A DNA stretch of 64,000 nucleotides from Narthecium ossifragum (GCA_963920575.1 OY986975.1:17825897-17889896); one strand, 5' to 3'; positions 35,501 to 47,588 are shown, counted from the first letter of the stretch. The notes: generated by a model from the sequence alone, not told the origin. Numbers and translations are program-made.

Positions 35501-36637
35501 ACCACGTGTCAGTTCAGGATTCACGAGCTAACCACTTATACAAAAACTCTGGAGTGATAATAGGGGTGCCTATATTACCTTTATAATAGACCGTGGTCGA
35601 CCCCCAGCACCACATAGTAGCGCAGAACCCCGCAATAAGCGACGGGTGAACATGAGGGGTTGCGCCACGTGGGCGCCACAAGTGGAACGGTCAGGAGCCC
35701 ACACCATGCCCTGGGCACCCAGCCCAGCAACATGGGCAAATGGAGATGCTGCATGGGCCTGCAGCCTCATATGGCACCCAGCCTGGGTCTGCATCCCATC
35801 TGGCCAATAGAGACATCATGTTGTTGGCCCAGAAATAATAGCCGCCCCTCTCAATTGCTTGACCCATTCTAGGTGCCCATCAGGTGTAGATATATCAAAG
35901 GAGAGAAGATGATTCCAAGGAAAAGTTCAAGAAACTTGAGGAACATGCTTAGAGAACGCGAAAAATACAAGCTTCTTGGTGAGATGTATGTATCTTTTTT
36001 TCTAATTCTTTTCTACGATATGAAACCTTACGTGCACATGAATTAGATCAAATACACTCCACTTGTCAGAAATGAAACTGCATGGATGAAGTTGAGAGGA
36101 GCTGTTAAGATGCCAATGCAAGCAAGACACTTCAGGGGGAAGAAGTATGAGTAACTGCTACAATACCAGAGGATGAAACCATTTCACTAAGATGGTGCCA
36201 CAGTTACACATATCTTGAGATGAAGGACAAATATGGATAATTGACTCCAAGATAATCAAGAGAAAGCTTATGTCTTTATGCATCAGTACCCAATTCTCTT
36301 CCCATAAGCTTTATACCAACATTATACCGACTAAATTACATAACACAACAAGTGTTCATCTATAACTAGATAGCTGCTAGAGTGTACATTGTTATACAAA
36401 CCTCTTTCAGCATATGACTGGGCACACAAGCTTAAGCTAGCCAACAAAAAGGTCTTTTTTTCGTGTAATTATTCTCTACAATACTATGCACATAAGAACT
36501 GAGGTCTTTAACTAAAAAAACCAACAAATCTTCATGAAAAACAGCCAACAATCAAAGAATACAACAACCTTCTTACTTAGAAACTTCACCTGCCAATGCG
36601 AAGACCAACGCGGCGCTGCGGAGCAGACGGGCATCAT
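26584..36637 (-). CDS. Rhodanese-like domain protein, chloroplast membrane (At3g59780 type, 13 exons)
   Basis: Exons in order: 36590-36637, 33123-34124, 32943-33043, 32742-32856, 32308-32385, 31847-31939, 31681-31764, 31483-31581, 30960-31022, 30754-30784, 29757-29803, 27476-27534, 26584-26773; phases join to about 669 residues. The N-terminus (MMPVCSAAP) is transit-peptide-like, followed by a Ser-rich region with repeated coiled or amphipathic wording (SILSSISDSVQSVTKSFDSA). A membrane segment (IVLGLLVIGGSAAVGFSFWL) precedes the rhodanese domain (NAVLIDVRPE to GGFQEWAKKGLRI), and one or two more hydrophobic stretches follow (ALITGYALGFATFIYAL, LQVIGLIGLGQ). At the usual catalytic cysteine loop the protein reads VIVMDANGSQSKGIAR, with no Cys, so sulfurtransferase activity is unlikely. 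Introns after exons 4 and 7 use GC donors. The family role is poorly known. The exon 1 start is inferred from phase and splice fit. Confidence 0.87.
28837..29330 (+). pseudogene. hAT transposase N-terminal relic (BED zinc finger) in rhodanese-gene intron
   Basis: The frame opens with MGSKPSEEDIEW and a BED finger: CKYC, GGVSRLKAHIAG, SNVAKC. A frame slip leads into a Lys/Glu-rich segment (VRGKLRAEFDRVKEAKKAMK), and a further frame carries the acidic linker EEQWEAEE-like DNA after an in-frame stop near 29161. Catalytic parts are absent. It lies antisense to its host gene in intron 11 (27535-29756). Confidence 0.75.
29370..29495. repeat. GGCACGG-rich dispersed repeat, second copy
   Basis: It contains GTGCCGGACCGTGCCGGTGG and ends GGCAATCCTTGCC, similar in wording to 21010-21360. 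It adjoins the hAT relic. Confidence 0.4.
35159..35870. repeat. Two diverged tandem copies of a 350-bp repeat in intron 1 of the rhodanese-like gene
   Basis: Copy A (about 35159-35508) and copy B (about 35509-35830) share CAGTTCAG, GTTGCGCCACGTGGGC, CTGGGCACCCAGCCCA and GCCTGCAGCCTCATA blocks in the same order. Copy A ends TTTGATACCACGTG, which resembles the primer-site edge of small LTR elements. Copy A also contains ATCGACCGTCAG, the word found in the LTR array at 4.7-5.1 kb. A terminal-repeat miniature element is possible. No coding sense. Confidence 0.6.
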
Positions 36638-37346
36638 CGTTGATGGAGAATCTCACATTCACGACCTAGAAATCAACTCGATCTCAGAGCATCTCCTCAG
36701 AAGAAGGGCAGCATCCATGTGGGGCTTCTTCTGGAGAAAGGAACAGCGATTAGGGATTGGAGAGGGGGTGGAGTGGAGGAATGGGAGATGATTTTATGTT
36801 GGTATTGCGAGATATATCCAATGGGAGATTGGGAGATAGCGACACGGGAGGATGTCATGATAAAAAGCTATCGTCTTCGGAGCCGCTCATTCTTTTCCCG
36901 CGCGAGTTCCCTTTTTTACGGCCAATAAAATGGTTAATTAAATCAAAAGTTCATGATTTAATATCATATTTAACCCCCCAAAAATAATCTTAAATTAGAC
37001 ATTTAATCCTGCAATCTTTTAAAATATTTTGCCAAAATAAAGATTTATTAATCATATAGTTCACTAAACCTTGATACCATGCAACATCTTATATCTCATT
37101 GTCCTCTTGAGTTGGTTTTCGTTTCCCTTCTGTCATGATTAGTCTTGTAATTGGAGGGTGGTGGACTAAACGATCCTAAGATTATAAAAAGAAAAATATG
37201 ATATTTCAGAACTTGTAAGGCAATGTGTTGAATGATATTTAGATGTTTTTTTCCTGATAAGTCCTCTCTCGAGATATATTAGATGACATGTTAAAAGAAT
37301 ATGATTTTTTATATAAAAAAAGATTGACAAAAAAAAGGAACAATTT
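36638..37346. other. Upstream region of the rhodanese-like gene
   Basis: 36638-36960 is the likely 5' UTR and promoter of the minus-strand rhodanese-like gene, GC-richer near the start and AT-rich beyond. No plus-strand gene is supported. The rest is AT-rich DNA without recognised elements. Confidence 0.45.
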
Positions 37347-37376
37347 TATCATTATCTCGTGGTTAAAATATTGTTA

Positions 37377-37642
37377 AGAGATTGACAATATATATATATA
37401 TATATACCCGTGCCACCTGGCACGGGCAACCACCCATCTCCATTACCTCTAGCCAACCACCTCTATTACCTCTAACCAACCATCTAGAGCAAACCACCCA
37501 CCTCCATTACCTCTAACCAACCACCTCTATTACCTCTAACCAACCATCTAGAGCCACATAGGGCTCCACATAGGATTCCACGTAGGATAACAGGTGACAA
37601 CAGGACAAAGGGGATAACTGTCCTTGGATCTTATAAGGTAGA
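37377..37642 (-). mobile_element. Helitron-like insertion flanked by a 30-bp direct repeat
   Basis: A (TA)n run leads to the perfect palindrome CCCGTGCCACCTGGCACGGG (37407-37426), the hairpin type of the Helitrons in this window. The body has a tandem duplication of about 63 bp (about 37432-37494 and 37495-37556, ACCAACCATCTAGAG). It ends near TTATAAGG. A 30-bp host segment is repeated exactly on both sides (37347-37376 and 37643-37672). Confidence 0.6.
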
Positions 37643-37764
37643 TATCATTATCTCGTGGTTAAAATATTGTTATGCTTTTTATCAAAAATTTAATTAGAGA
37701 TATGCAGTTTAATTCATATACATTTGCACGTGCATATCTAATATTCAACTTTGCATTTGGACCA

Positions 37765-38013
37765 TGTAGAGTCTGATATTGAGTCAGCAACTGAATAGAG
37801 AAAATCTCTCAACAAGATCATGAGAATCTCAACTCCTAAGTGGATATCACATTTGTATTTTAAATTCTAGTTCTACTTTGTTGCAATCAGTTATCTAGTG
37901 TAGGTTATTCCTTAGATGTTTGTTACAATCCAACCTCTATATAAGAGAGGCATGTATCAATTGATAGAATACAATTGAAAGCAAAACATAAACGTGTCTA
38001 GTGTTTCTTTATA
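37765..38013 (+). repeat. 5' LTR of the Copia element
   Basis: Starts TGTAGAGTCTGAT and ends TTTCTTTATA. It holds a CTATATAAGAG box that would serve as the TATA element. It is followed at once by the primer-binding site. Confidence 0.93.
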
Positions 38014-38046
38014 TGGTATCAGAGGTCCACTAAGACTCACGTCAAT

Positions 38047-39014
38047 ATGCCCTCTACTGGGAATGGCTCTTCCACCACCTCTCCATCCACCCAGCCTTTC
38101 CTACCTTCACTAATGTTCCCAATATGATCACAGTTAAACTAAACCGTGACAATTACCTTCTTTGAGAAGCTCAGGTCATGCCATACTTTAGAGGTCAAGA
38201 TGTCTTTGGCTATCTTGATGGCTCTGTTGAAGCTCCTCAACGCCTCAACACGGCTACCACTGATGCAAGTGGCAGCACAACCACCACTGTTAATCCTTGC
38301 TACCTACAATGGTACAAGAATGATCAAATGATCATGAGCACTCTCATGTCCTCTCTTTCTGAACAGGTTCTTGCACAAGTCACTCGCTGCAAATCTTCCA
38401 GAGAACTTTGGACAGCTCTCGAGACTTGCTATGCTACACAATCTCGAGCTCGTGTTGTCCAAACTCGCAGCAACCTTGCCACTGCCAAGAAAGGAAGTCA
38501 ATCTGCTATTGACTATTTCAATTACATGAAGCGCCTATATGACGAGTTCGCCATGGCCGGCAACCCAGTCCAAGATTCAGAAACCGTAACCTATATTCTT
38601 GCAAGTTTGGGATCTGATTATGACTCCCTAGTCAATTCTGTTGCAGCTCGTGAGAATCCTATTACAATGAATGAGCTCTTTAGCTTACTGCTCATTCAAG
38701 AAAGCAGACACAACAATAACAATTATTTGCATGTTGCTGGCGCATCTACAAATGTTGCAACTCATCAGCCCAACTATGGCAGAGGACGTGGACGCAACAA
38801 TGGGAACTTTTTACCACGGGGGCGTGGTACCAGTCGGGGTGGAAGCATCAACAATCAACAAAACAAAAATTATGTTGCATGCCAATTATGTGGGTATTTC
38901 AATCACACTGCTATCAAATGCAGACGTCGCTTTGATCTTTCCTTGCAAGACCAGAGCACCAAAAATCCACAAGCAAATGTCGCTTCAACCACTCCACCTG
39001 GAGATTATGACTAG
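38047..39014 (+). pseudogene. Copia gag, broken
   Basis: The start ATG at 38047 runs out of frame after about 19 codons. The true frame resumes with NMITVKLNRDNYLL, meets a stop where tryptophan is usual (38161-38163), then continues through VMPYFRGQDVFGYLDG, the UBN2 region (SRELWTALETCY, IDYFNYMKRLYDEFA, ILASLGSDYDSL) and a CCHC knuckle (CQLCGYFNHTAIKC). It ends in a TAG at 39012-39014, again a Trp-type position before the protease HPDTGATHH. Gag would form the virus-like particle. Confidence 0.85.
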
Positions 39015-42000
39015 CATCCAGACACGGGAGCAACCCATCACCTCACAGCAGACATGAGAAATCTTAATCTTCAAAATGAGGAATATCATGGTAATGATCA
39101 GATACAAGTGGGGAATGGCGCAGGTTTGCATATCACCCGAACTGGATCTTCCACTTTAGTTACTCCCTCAAAATCATTTCTTTTATCCAATGTTCTTGTT
39201 GTTCTCGACATTCAACGCAATCTTTTATCTGTTCAAAAGTTTGCTCAAGGTAACAATGTCTACTTTGAACTTCATGACTCCTTTTTTCTTGTCAAGGATT
39301 ACTCGGGGAACATCCTTCATCAGGGACATCTGCATGATGGCCTCTACTCCTTCACCAACGCTATCAGAAAATCACCTACTTACGCGCTCATCGGTGAGCG
39401 TGTTTCTTTCAGCAACTGGCATTGTCGATTCCGTCATGCTGCTTATCCTACCACCACTCGTGTCTTGAATAAATATCATTTACTAGTAACTACAAATAAA
39501 CGGCAATCTATATGCCCTGAGTGTCAAATGGGCAAAAGCCACTGTCTACCATTTTCAAATTCAAATTTTTGTTTTGCAAATCCATTAGACTTAATCTTTG
39601 CAGATGTATGGGGTCCTTCCTCTGTTTTATCCACAAATGGTTCACGGTACTACATTAGCTTTGTTGATGATAGTACTAAATTTATATGGCTTTTTCCTCT
39701 CAAACTAAAATCTGATGCTGAGCGTGTATTTCTCCAATTTCAAATCTATGTCGAACGTCTATTCGAAAGGAAAATAAAAGCCATTCAAAGTGATTGGGGT
39801 GGAGAATTCAGACGCATAAATCAACATTTGAGAGAATCTGGCATTAAATATAGGATAGCTTGTCCACACACACATGAACAGATAGGAACTGTTGAAAGAT
39901 GTCATCGGCGCATAGTTGAAACAGGATTAGCATTACTAGCTCATGCAAATTTGCCTCAAACATTTTGGGAAGATGCTTTCCAAACAGCCACTTATATTAT
40001 CAATCGACTTCCCAATTCAATTCTAAATTTCAAATCCCCATATGAGCTAATACATGGTCGAATTCCTGATTATAGATTCATGTGTGTGTTTGGATGTGCT
40101 TGTTGGCCAAATCTCAGACCATACAATAAACATAAAATCCAATTCCGATCAACAACTTGCATTTTCTTAGGCTATAGCCTTTCCCACCATGGTTACAAAT
40201 GTCTAGATTTGAGTTCTGGTAAAACATATATATCAAGACACGTAATATTCAATGAATCCCTCTTTCTTTATAAAAAAGATCCTCCTTCACTTTCTCTCAC
40301 AATGACTGAACCAGACTTGGCAGTTTTACCTTCCTCCCTCAATTCAAAATCAGATCTAGTACCGGTCAATGTTACTAACCATGCAGGTACAAATCCAACT
40401 CAAACACCTATCTATTCACAAGTAACAGATCATTCCGGAAATATTCCTCATTTCCAAGATATGGAGTCTCATGATCAAATGCAAACTCCCATTATGGATG
40501 TTGGACCAGAGGCTGCAGTAATTTTAAATCCAACAAACTCAGCAAATCAACAAACTCAACCTCAAGCAGAAATTGAAGAGAATCCTGTGGTCAAAAATCA
40601 ACCAAAACATCATATGGTGACAAGATCAAAGGATGGTACGCTCAAGCCCAAGTTACACCCCGATGGCAACATACTCTATCCACTTCCTCGAGCTTTGGTT
40701 GCTACTTTCCAAGCAGAAGCTGAACCAACATGCTTCACTGAAGCTTCAAGATCCTCACATTGGAGAGCTGCTATGAATACAGAGTTTGATGCTTTAATGC
40801 ACAACGACACATGGTCTCTTGTGCCTTACACAACTCAAAATGTAGTTGGATGCAAATGGGTGTTTAGAGTTAAAAGAAAAGCAGATGGATCGGTTGATCG
40901 ATATAAAGCGAGACTCGTGGCAAAGGGACTTCATCAAAAAGAAGGGGTTGATTACCACGAAACTTTTAGTCCTGTAGTAAAACCAGCTACAGTAAGAATT
41001 GTTCTCTCAATTGCAGTGGCACATAATTGGAGTTTAAGACAAATTGATGTACAAAATGCATTCCTACATGGCGTTTTAAATGAAGAAGTCTACATGAGTC
41101 AACCGCTGGGCTTCAAACATCCTCAAATTCCCAATCATGTATGCAGATTGCACAAATCTCTTTATGGACTGAAACAAGCCCCCCGAGCTTGGTTCTCAAG
41201 ATTAACAGAAAAGTTACAGGCCCTCGGATTCAATGGCAACAAAGCTGATAGCAGTTTATTTATTCTACAACAACCATCTCTTTTGATTTATTTCTTGATC
41301 TACGTTGATGATATGACATCACGGGGTCTAACACAGTTGTAATGAATTCTGTTATTGCCTCTCTTCGTGACGATTTTGCAGTAAAAGATCTTGGAGATCT
41401 AAGTTTCTTCCTAGGTGTTGAAGCTCTTCCTTCCTCATATGGCTTGTATCTAACACAAAGGAAGTACATCGTTGATTTACTCAAGAGGAGTAAAATGGAT
41501 CATGCCAAACCAGTATCATCGCCTATGTCTACTTCCTGCCAATTATCAATTACAGACTCTAAACATTTTGAAGATCCTTCTTTGTTTCGAAGTATTGTTG
41601 GGGGATTGCAGTACTTGGCTTTCACGAGGCCTAATATAGCATTTGTTGTCCATAGAGTGAGCAAATTTATGCATAATCCTAAATTATCCCACTGGCAAGC
41701 AGTCAAGAGAATCCTTCGATATCTCAAGCATACTATCTCCTTTGGGCTCCTAATTTCCAAACAATCGTCACAAATGCAACTTCATGCCTTTTCTGATTCA
41801 GACTGGGCAGGTGATAAGGATGATAGGAAGTTTGTCAGTTCCTATTGCATATTTTTAGGACACAATCTTATCTCTTGGAGTTGCAAGCAACAAAAAACTG
41901 TTGCTAGGAGTAGCACAGAAGCAGAGTACAAGTCTCTTGCAAATGCAGCATGTGAAATTCAATGGCTCACTTCACTACGGGGTGAACTTGGATTTAAGTA

Positions 42001-42290
42001 GTGGTTCTCTCCTGTACTATGGTGTGACAATATTGGCGCAACATATCTCTCTGCAAATCCAGTATTCCATGCTAGAACCAAACATATTGAGATAGATTTT
42101 CATTTTTGTGAGAGACTGTGTCATGAAGAAGAAACTTCAGGTTCGCTTCTTATCAAGTAAAGACCAGATTACAGACCTCTTGACGAAGCCCTTATCAAAT
42201 GCACGGTTTCAAATGCTACGATCCAATCTCAAAATTCAAGAACTTCCCTTGAGATTGTGGGGGCGTGTAGAGTCCGATATTAAGTCAACA
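39015..42290 (+). pseudogene. Copia pol, broken (protease, integrase, reverse transcriptase, RNase H)
   Basis: In the gag frame after the TAG: protease DTGATHH; a pre-integrase finger (WHCRFRHA, CPECQMGK); integrase acidic residues in FADVWGP, QSDWGGEF and TVERCHRR; and reverse transcriptase with QIDVQNAFLHG, LYGLKQAPRAW and YVDD. A frame slip lies just after YVDD near 41314; the next frame (41342-42001) has the rest of RT and RNase H (DSDWAGD, ARSSTEAEYK) and ends at a premature TAG. A further slip lies near 42108, before a tail with DQITDLLTKPL. About half of the length is uninterrupted, so inactivation is fairly recent. Confidence 0.9.
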
Positions 42291-42514
42291 ACTGAATAGA
42301 GAAAATCTCTCAACAAGATTATGAGAATCTCAACTCCTAAGTGGATATCACATTTGTATTTTAAATTCCAGTTCTACTTTGTTGCAATCAGTTATCTAGT
42401 GTAGGCTATTCCTTAGGTGTTTGTTACAATCCAACCTCTATATAAGAGAGGCATGTATCAATTGATAGCATACAATTGAAAACAAAACACAAACGTGTCT
42501 AGTGTTTCTTTATA
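42266..42514 (+). repeat. 3' LTR of the Copia element
   Basis: 249 bp, same ends as the 5' LTR, preceded by the polypurine tract. Ten substitutions separate the two LTRs. Confidence 0.93.
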
Positions 42515-42519
42515 GACCA

Positions 42520-43417
42520 CAACATGAATATAGCATTGTAGTTTTGGAGTTGATCGATGAAGTTATCATGGTATCATAGCAATAATCTTAATTTTAAATC
42601 ATATCCATCTCAATACAATTTGGGGTACTATAATGCAATATATAAACTCTCACTATCAGCTTAATTTTTTATTTACTATTAAAATCAATATAGTATCAGA
42701 GTATCATGCTAACTAGTAGCCCATCAGTTTGGTGCTCTGGAGGTGATATGAGATGCTTTATAAGGAAAATTCTGGAAACACCTGTTGTGGATTCGCAAGT
42801 GAGAAGAGGCCTTAGATGGCCAAATGGTACATTTTCAATGGTAGATATATTTGTGATCAGCGAAGTGATACTTTCAACGCAAAATCTATGACTATTAAGG
42901 TGGGATTGGCAGATTTATATGACTACAAATATCACGTTGGTGAAGAATCAAACAAAGTTTGGTTTAAGTTTACCGTGATTCAAGAGCATATGAAGGAATC
43001 TGATGTTCAACTCTCCTCACTTTTGACGAGGATCCAAGAATCATTGGAATCAACCTTCATAAATTTCTTGCAAATCCTCAACCGAACAATGTGATTGGAA
43101 ATTCAGACAAGGTTTGTGACCCATGTATCAAGTTTCATGCAATGCAGTTTTGGACAGTGAAGCAGGCACCCTCCAAGCTATTCCTCTTCGAAGGCTTCCT
43201 GTCATGCTGTGAAGGTTATATGTGGAAGAATAAGATTGATCTATTAGAGCATTCTGTTTCGTGTAATCTCAAACATGCTCATCATGGTATAACATTCTTT
43301 GACTAGTTGGTTTTTAGTAAATGCTTAGATGAGCCTCTTCAAATGCTCCTTTTGTGTTTTTTCTCTTGTAAATATAGTATCAGAGCGATTTCAACAATCA
43401 CTATATGTATATATATA
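42520..43417. other. Spacer, no gene recognised
   Basis: Several overlapping plus-strand frames of 60-90 codons lie at 42706-43306 with fairly coding-like composition (NGTFSMVDIFVISE, HVGEESNKVWFKF), but they switch frame repeatedly and match nothing I know. It may be a decayed transposon gene. Confidence 0.35.
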
Positions 43418-44163
43418 CTAGGTGCTCCTCCGTGCCACCTGACACAGGTAACTACCACCCCTACTACTCCCCCCACTCTCCTAACCATCCGGCTATCATC
43501 TAATAACCAATTAAATAAGGAGTAACCATCAACAAGTAGTACACTATATATGTGTATGCGATTGAATAACAATCTGTCATGTGTACGTAGATCATATAGC
43601 TCATAACCCACCTTACCTTATAAACAGGGTGAATAACAATCTCTCTCTCTCTCGATCGGGAAAAAGGAAAAGGCTAAATAAAAATAAACATGGTGAATGA
43701 TCGGAAGGGCCAAGGGGCCGGAGAGGGGAAGAGTGGCGAGGTTAGGGAGACCTATAGCGTCGACGGAGGAACCGCACAGCGTCATGCGCCACGCCCCCTC
43801 CCTACCAACGGCATCGAAGGAACCGCTCCGCCCTCGAAACATCGACTGCTTCAACGCCGCCGTAGGGGCGGATCACGAAGGCTCTGTGGACAGTGGGTTG
43901 TGGGGGCTCAGTGCCTACGGCGTGCTCGCACATGGGGTCGAGGGAGGTCTGAGGAGCGGAGGAGAAGTGGGGGGAGATCTGAGGAGCGGAGGAGAAGAGG
44001 CTAAGAGAGATAGAGGCGGTTGGCGAACGTGATGGTAAAGTGGGGGAGAAGGATGGTAAGGGGTATCACACGTAGGCGTACATGTAGGACACAAGAGTGC
44101 CACTAGGATGCCAGCAAAGACAATCAAAGGTTAATTTATAACCATGCTTCTATATAAGGATGA
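43418..44163 (-). mobile_element. Helitron (non-autonomous, 746 bp)
   Basis: Minus-strand 5' end TCATCCTTATATAGAAGC; 3' hairpin around CCTGTGTCAGGTGGCACGG; CTAG at 43418-43421; A and T flanking bases; inserted in TATATA. The centre (43690-44036) is GC-rich with Arg/Gly-rich frames in several phases, possibly a captured exon scrap, but no family is recognised. Confidence 0.65.
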
Positions 44164-44347
44164 TAGTGGGTCCCCTGTCACTTGGCAAAGTGGTTACCCA
44201 CTAACTTCCCCCTTCCTCCCCATTAACCACCTCTCTCACTAACTCCCCCCTCCATGTAGGCTCCACGTAGGACTAAGCCTGTCATGTAGGGTTCCACGTA
44301 GGACAAAGTAAGGGTTATTTTATAACCATCGCTTCATATAAGGATGA
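44164..44347 (-). mobile_element. Small Helitron fused head-to-tail to the previous one
   Basis: Starts TCATCCTTATATGAAG on the minus strand at 44347 and ends GTGACAGGGGACCCACTA directly against the 5' TC of its neighbour. The final G of CTAG is lacking, which fits a tandem fusion. Confidence 0.55.
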
Positions 44348-44776
44348 TTGATATATGTATATAAGGCCAAAATACATTTTAATACTCTGTAATTTCAGGT
44401 ATTATCATTCTACTACCCTCATCTTTCAAAATCACATAAAAATACCCTATAGTTTCAAAACCTAGCAATTTAATCATCGCCTTCAAATGGCGTTAGACTT
44501 ACTCATGAAATACCGGTCACGTGACACGCACGTGACCGGTTTTCACCCGTTCCCTCAAGCTTTTAACCGCCTATGAACCCTGTGACCTAGAGCTTTTAGG
44601 GGTAGTCACGCACGACCACGCCGAAGCAAAATCTGATGAATCCACCGGATTTTCGTCGTCGATGAGGGCTGGGGACGTCAGGTAAGCATCCCTTTGCTAT
44701 TCTCGTCTGGTATTGTACACTATCTCATAGTATTTCATCCCCGGTTCACCTTTTTGGTTGTCTCATTACTTGGTCG

Positions 44777-45271
44777 ATGCCCAGTTTGATGTCGCAGTCA
44801 TCGTCGTCGCAGAAAAGCTCCTATTTCACCGGAGGATCCATCTCCTCTGTGAGGAGAGATGACTCCGTGAGGGGAGATGAGTATGAGTGCCACTGTGGAT
44901 CCAAGGCTGTAATGAAGACCTCGTGGACGCCATGGAATCAAGGGAGGAGATTGGTAGGTTGTGCAACTCATCAGGCAATTTGATTTGTTTTGAAATTTCC
45001 AACTACATCATATTTCTTTGGTTTTGTTGAAATTGTTTTTGGTAGGATCGTGGTGGCTGTGACGTTTTCTACTGGGTTGACTCAGAAAACAACCGAACGG
45101 AGTAAAAATGTCATCAATGACTTGAGATACAAGCTTCAAAAGATGGAGGCTAGGCTGAATTCCATCTCAAGTAAGGGGGAAAAGGCTATGGTTGAGATGC
45201 AGAACATGAAGAAATGCATGGATGAGAAAGATAGGATAATTGCAAAGTTTGAGCTGCAAAAAAACACTTAA
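44777..45271 (+). pseudogene. GRF-type zinc-finger coiled-coil gene inside MULE, frame broken
   Basis: ATG 44777 (or 44789) leads to a Ser-rich head and the GRF finger half YECHCGSKAVMKTSWTPWN then GRRLVGCA. A candidate GC-AG intron (CAG at 44972-44974, then GCAATT; acceptor before 45046) joins to DRGGCDVFYWV, completing the Cys pattern. A one-base slip near 45100 then moves to the frame with a coiled coil (SKNVINDLRYKLQKMEARLN) ending at 45271. GRF fingers bind nucleic acid. The ORF sits beside the left inverted repeat, in the place where some MULEs carry a second gene. Confidence 0.68.
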
Positions 45272-46231
45272 GTGTTAGGGCAAGGACATACTTTTTTGGC
45301 TTGTTAATGTCCTGGGCTGTAGGAATTGCCCTCCTATGATGGTGTCTAGACTTTTGTATAGCAAACTAGTGATATACAAATTAGTGATGTTAGAAGTTGA
45401 TATTAGAGTCCCTTTGAATGAAGTTTATCTTTTCATGCATCAATTTGTATCAAGTTATTAGTCATACACTAATGCACATCAAGTTACAGTCTGCAGATAC
45501 ACATTGGTGTTACATGCAAGCAATTGGTGTTACAATATGTATACACACATTGGTGTTACAACCTTCCATAAACCATTGCTTTTACAATCTGCAGATACAC
45601 TATACATTGTTTGCAGTTGTATAGTGTTAAATTCAACCAACACAACTGAAACTGAAATCAACCAATACAATCTACAAATACATATTGTTTGCATCTGTAT
45701 TCTTTGCAACTGTATAATTCAACCAACACCTTTGAAATCAAAACATGTTTTCATATGATTTCATTAAAGAAAAGTATTCTCATAATAACACACATGTAAA
45801 CCATTCACAATTGTAAAAAAATTACACAGCCAAAATGTCACATAGACACTTTCTAACATAATGTTACACAACTGACACTTTCTAGCATAATGCTTCACAA
45901 CTGACACTGGAGTCCAACAACCTTTAATTGATCCAGTACACATCCAAAATGTTACACAACCAAAGTTTAATTGATCCAATATACATCCCAAAAAACATCA
46001 GTCAGTATATTTCTAGCATAACACATCCATCTTCATTATTGTTTATGCTGACCACTTGCTCCCCCCATCATCCAAACAACATTGCCAGTATCTGGGCCTG
46101 CTTGATGGCTGCTCTCTGAGTCACTTGTTTGGGACCCAAACAATTGACTTGGCTGAGTGCCACACAACATCTGCAATGAATTAAAGTGATCACTATCTAA
46201 CTTATTTGCATCAAGTAATCAAATCAATGTC

Positions 46232-47588
46232 TCATGAAATGAAATTAACAATACTTACAACATTGGGTTGTGTAAATGCAGCATCTATTGGAACAATAGG
46301 CCTTGGATAGATCCATGAAGGCATTCCTATGCTTATGCCACCAATTATGCCTCTACCCCTTCCAGCACCAGCACCAGGAATCAAACCACCACCACGCATT
46401 CTCACTCCTCTTCCCCTTCCTACACCACCACCAGCACTGCTCCTAGCATTAGGGGTTGTGCCTCTCCCTTTTCCAACTCCTACATGAAGACCAGCACTGC
46501 TGCCAACACCACTTCTCACTCCTCTTCCTCCTCCTACGTCAGAAGCAGGAGGTGTGCCTCCTCCCCTTCCTCTTCCTCTTCCCACACTAGCACCCCCTGC
46601 TTGATTTGAACTGAGCTTAGGGCAAGGAGGTTTCTTATAACTCCTCCTATTATGCCCCCATTCCCAGCATCTCGCACACCTAAGTGAGGTGTGCCTCCTC
46701 TGAAGCTTTGAGAGATGTAAGGGCTCATCATGTTGCCTCTTTCTCAGTTTCTTTGGCCTCCCAAGTTGTCTCCTATATGGGGGTGGTAGTATAGGAATCC
46801 CACCTGCTTTAGGCCACAACACTGGACCATTGACTGGTCTTACCAAGTTGTTGTAGCATGCCAAGTACTTTTCCTTCTTGTACCAAGGACTAACATACCT
46901 CTCAACAGGCTCCCTGTTATTTCTGATGCAAGCAATAGTATGTGGGCATGGAAGACCACTTATATCCCATGCTCTACAACTGCAACTAGATGCTTTTAGG
47001 TCTACCACATATCTCTCAGATGAATCAGCTGGGTCCCTAACTTCATAGCCATCTGATCCTGACCAGCAGCACTGCCACCTCTTTCTCAGTTTCTTTTCCT
47101 CTTCTAGCCCTCTCAGTTCCAGCTACTCCCTCATTTTCAACTGCAACCTCCTCCTCCACCACAACCACATCCTCCTCTTCCACCCCAGTTCCATCATCTC
47201 CATGAATCCAACCAACATCAGCTTCCACTGGCACATCAATGTTGTGCTCCATAAATACATCAATCAAACCAGACTTCAACCCTAAACCTCCCATGTCAAG
47301 AACATGCTTGTCAGTAACCAGTGGTCTCAACCTATCTTCAGTTAGATCAGCATCAACCCATTCCTTTGCCACATCATCTTCATAATCCCCTTCCTCTAGC
47401 ATTAAGTACCACATCTGCTTACAGTTTGGATAACTGAGTTTGTCAATTATTTTATCAAACTCCATGATCCCCATTGTGTCAGGATCACAATTGTCTATTA
47501 AATCCACTTCACTTCCCTTATAAGCAAATACATGGGTGTGCTGGAAACAACCCCCATGATGGAGTCTGATTGTGAATTCAATCCTCAT
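46232..47588 (-). pseudogene. MuDR-type transposase, core deleted
   Basis: The upstream part (47043-47588) is the plant MuDR N-terminal PB1-like domain: RIEFTIRLHHGGCF, KGSEVDLIDNCDPDTMGIME, YPNCKQMWYLM, followed by an acidic linker. The downstream part (46232-47008) is the SWIM finger CSCRAWDISGLPCPHTIACI, a Pro-rich segment and a zinc knuckle CARCWEWGHNRRSY whose last Cys is Tyr. The DDE catalytic domain between them is missing, so the copy cannot transpose by itself. The tail is an unusual Gly/Arg-rich repeat region (GVGRGRGVR). Confidence 0.85.

Larger units (their letters stand above)
37760..42519 (+). mobile_element. Ty1/Copia retrotransposon with both LTRs, degenerate
   Basis: The element proper is 37765-42514, with the 5-bp target duplication GACCA at 37760-37764 and 42515-42519. 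LTRs 37765-38013 and 42266-42514 are both 249 bp with ten differences (nine transitions), about 4 percent. Order: LTR, initiator tRNA-Met primer site (TGGTATCAGAG), gag, protease, integrase, reverse transcriptase, RNase H, polypurine tract (GAGATTGTGGGGGCG), LTR, the normal Copia order. The Gag wording suggests the Ale/Retrofit side of Copia. Frameshifts and stops make it non-autonomous. Confidence 0.95.

Noticed and set aside
43690..44036. Arg/Gly-rich protein in the Helitron at 43.4-44.2 kb
   Set aside because: Several frames are open at once because of GC richness and GAGGAGCGGAGG-type repeats; no domain.
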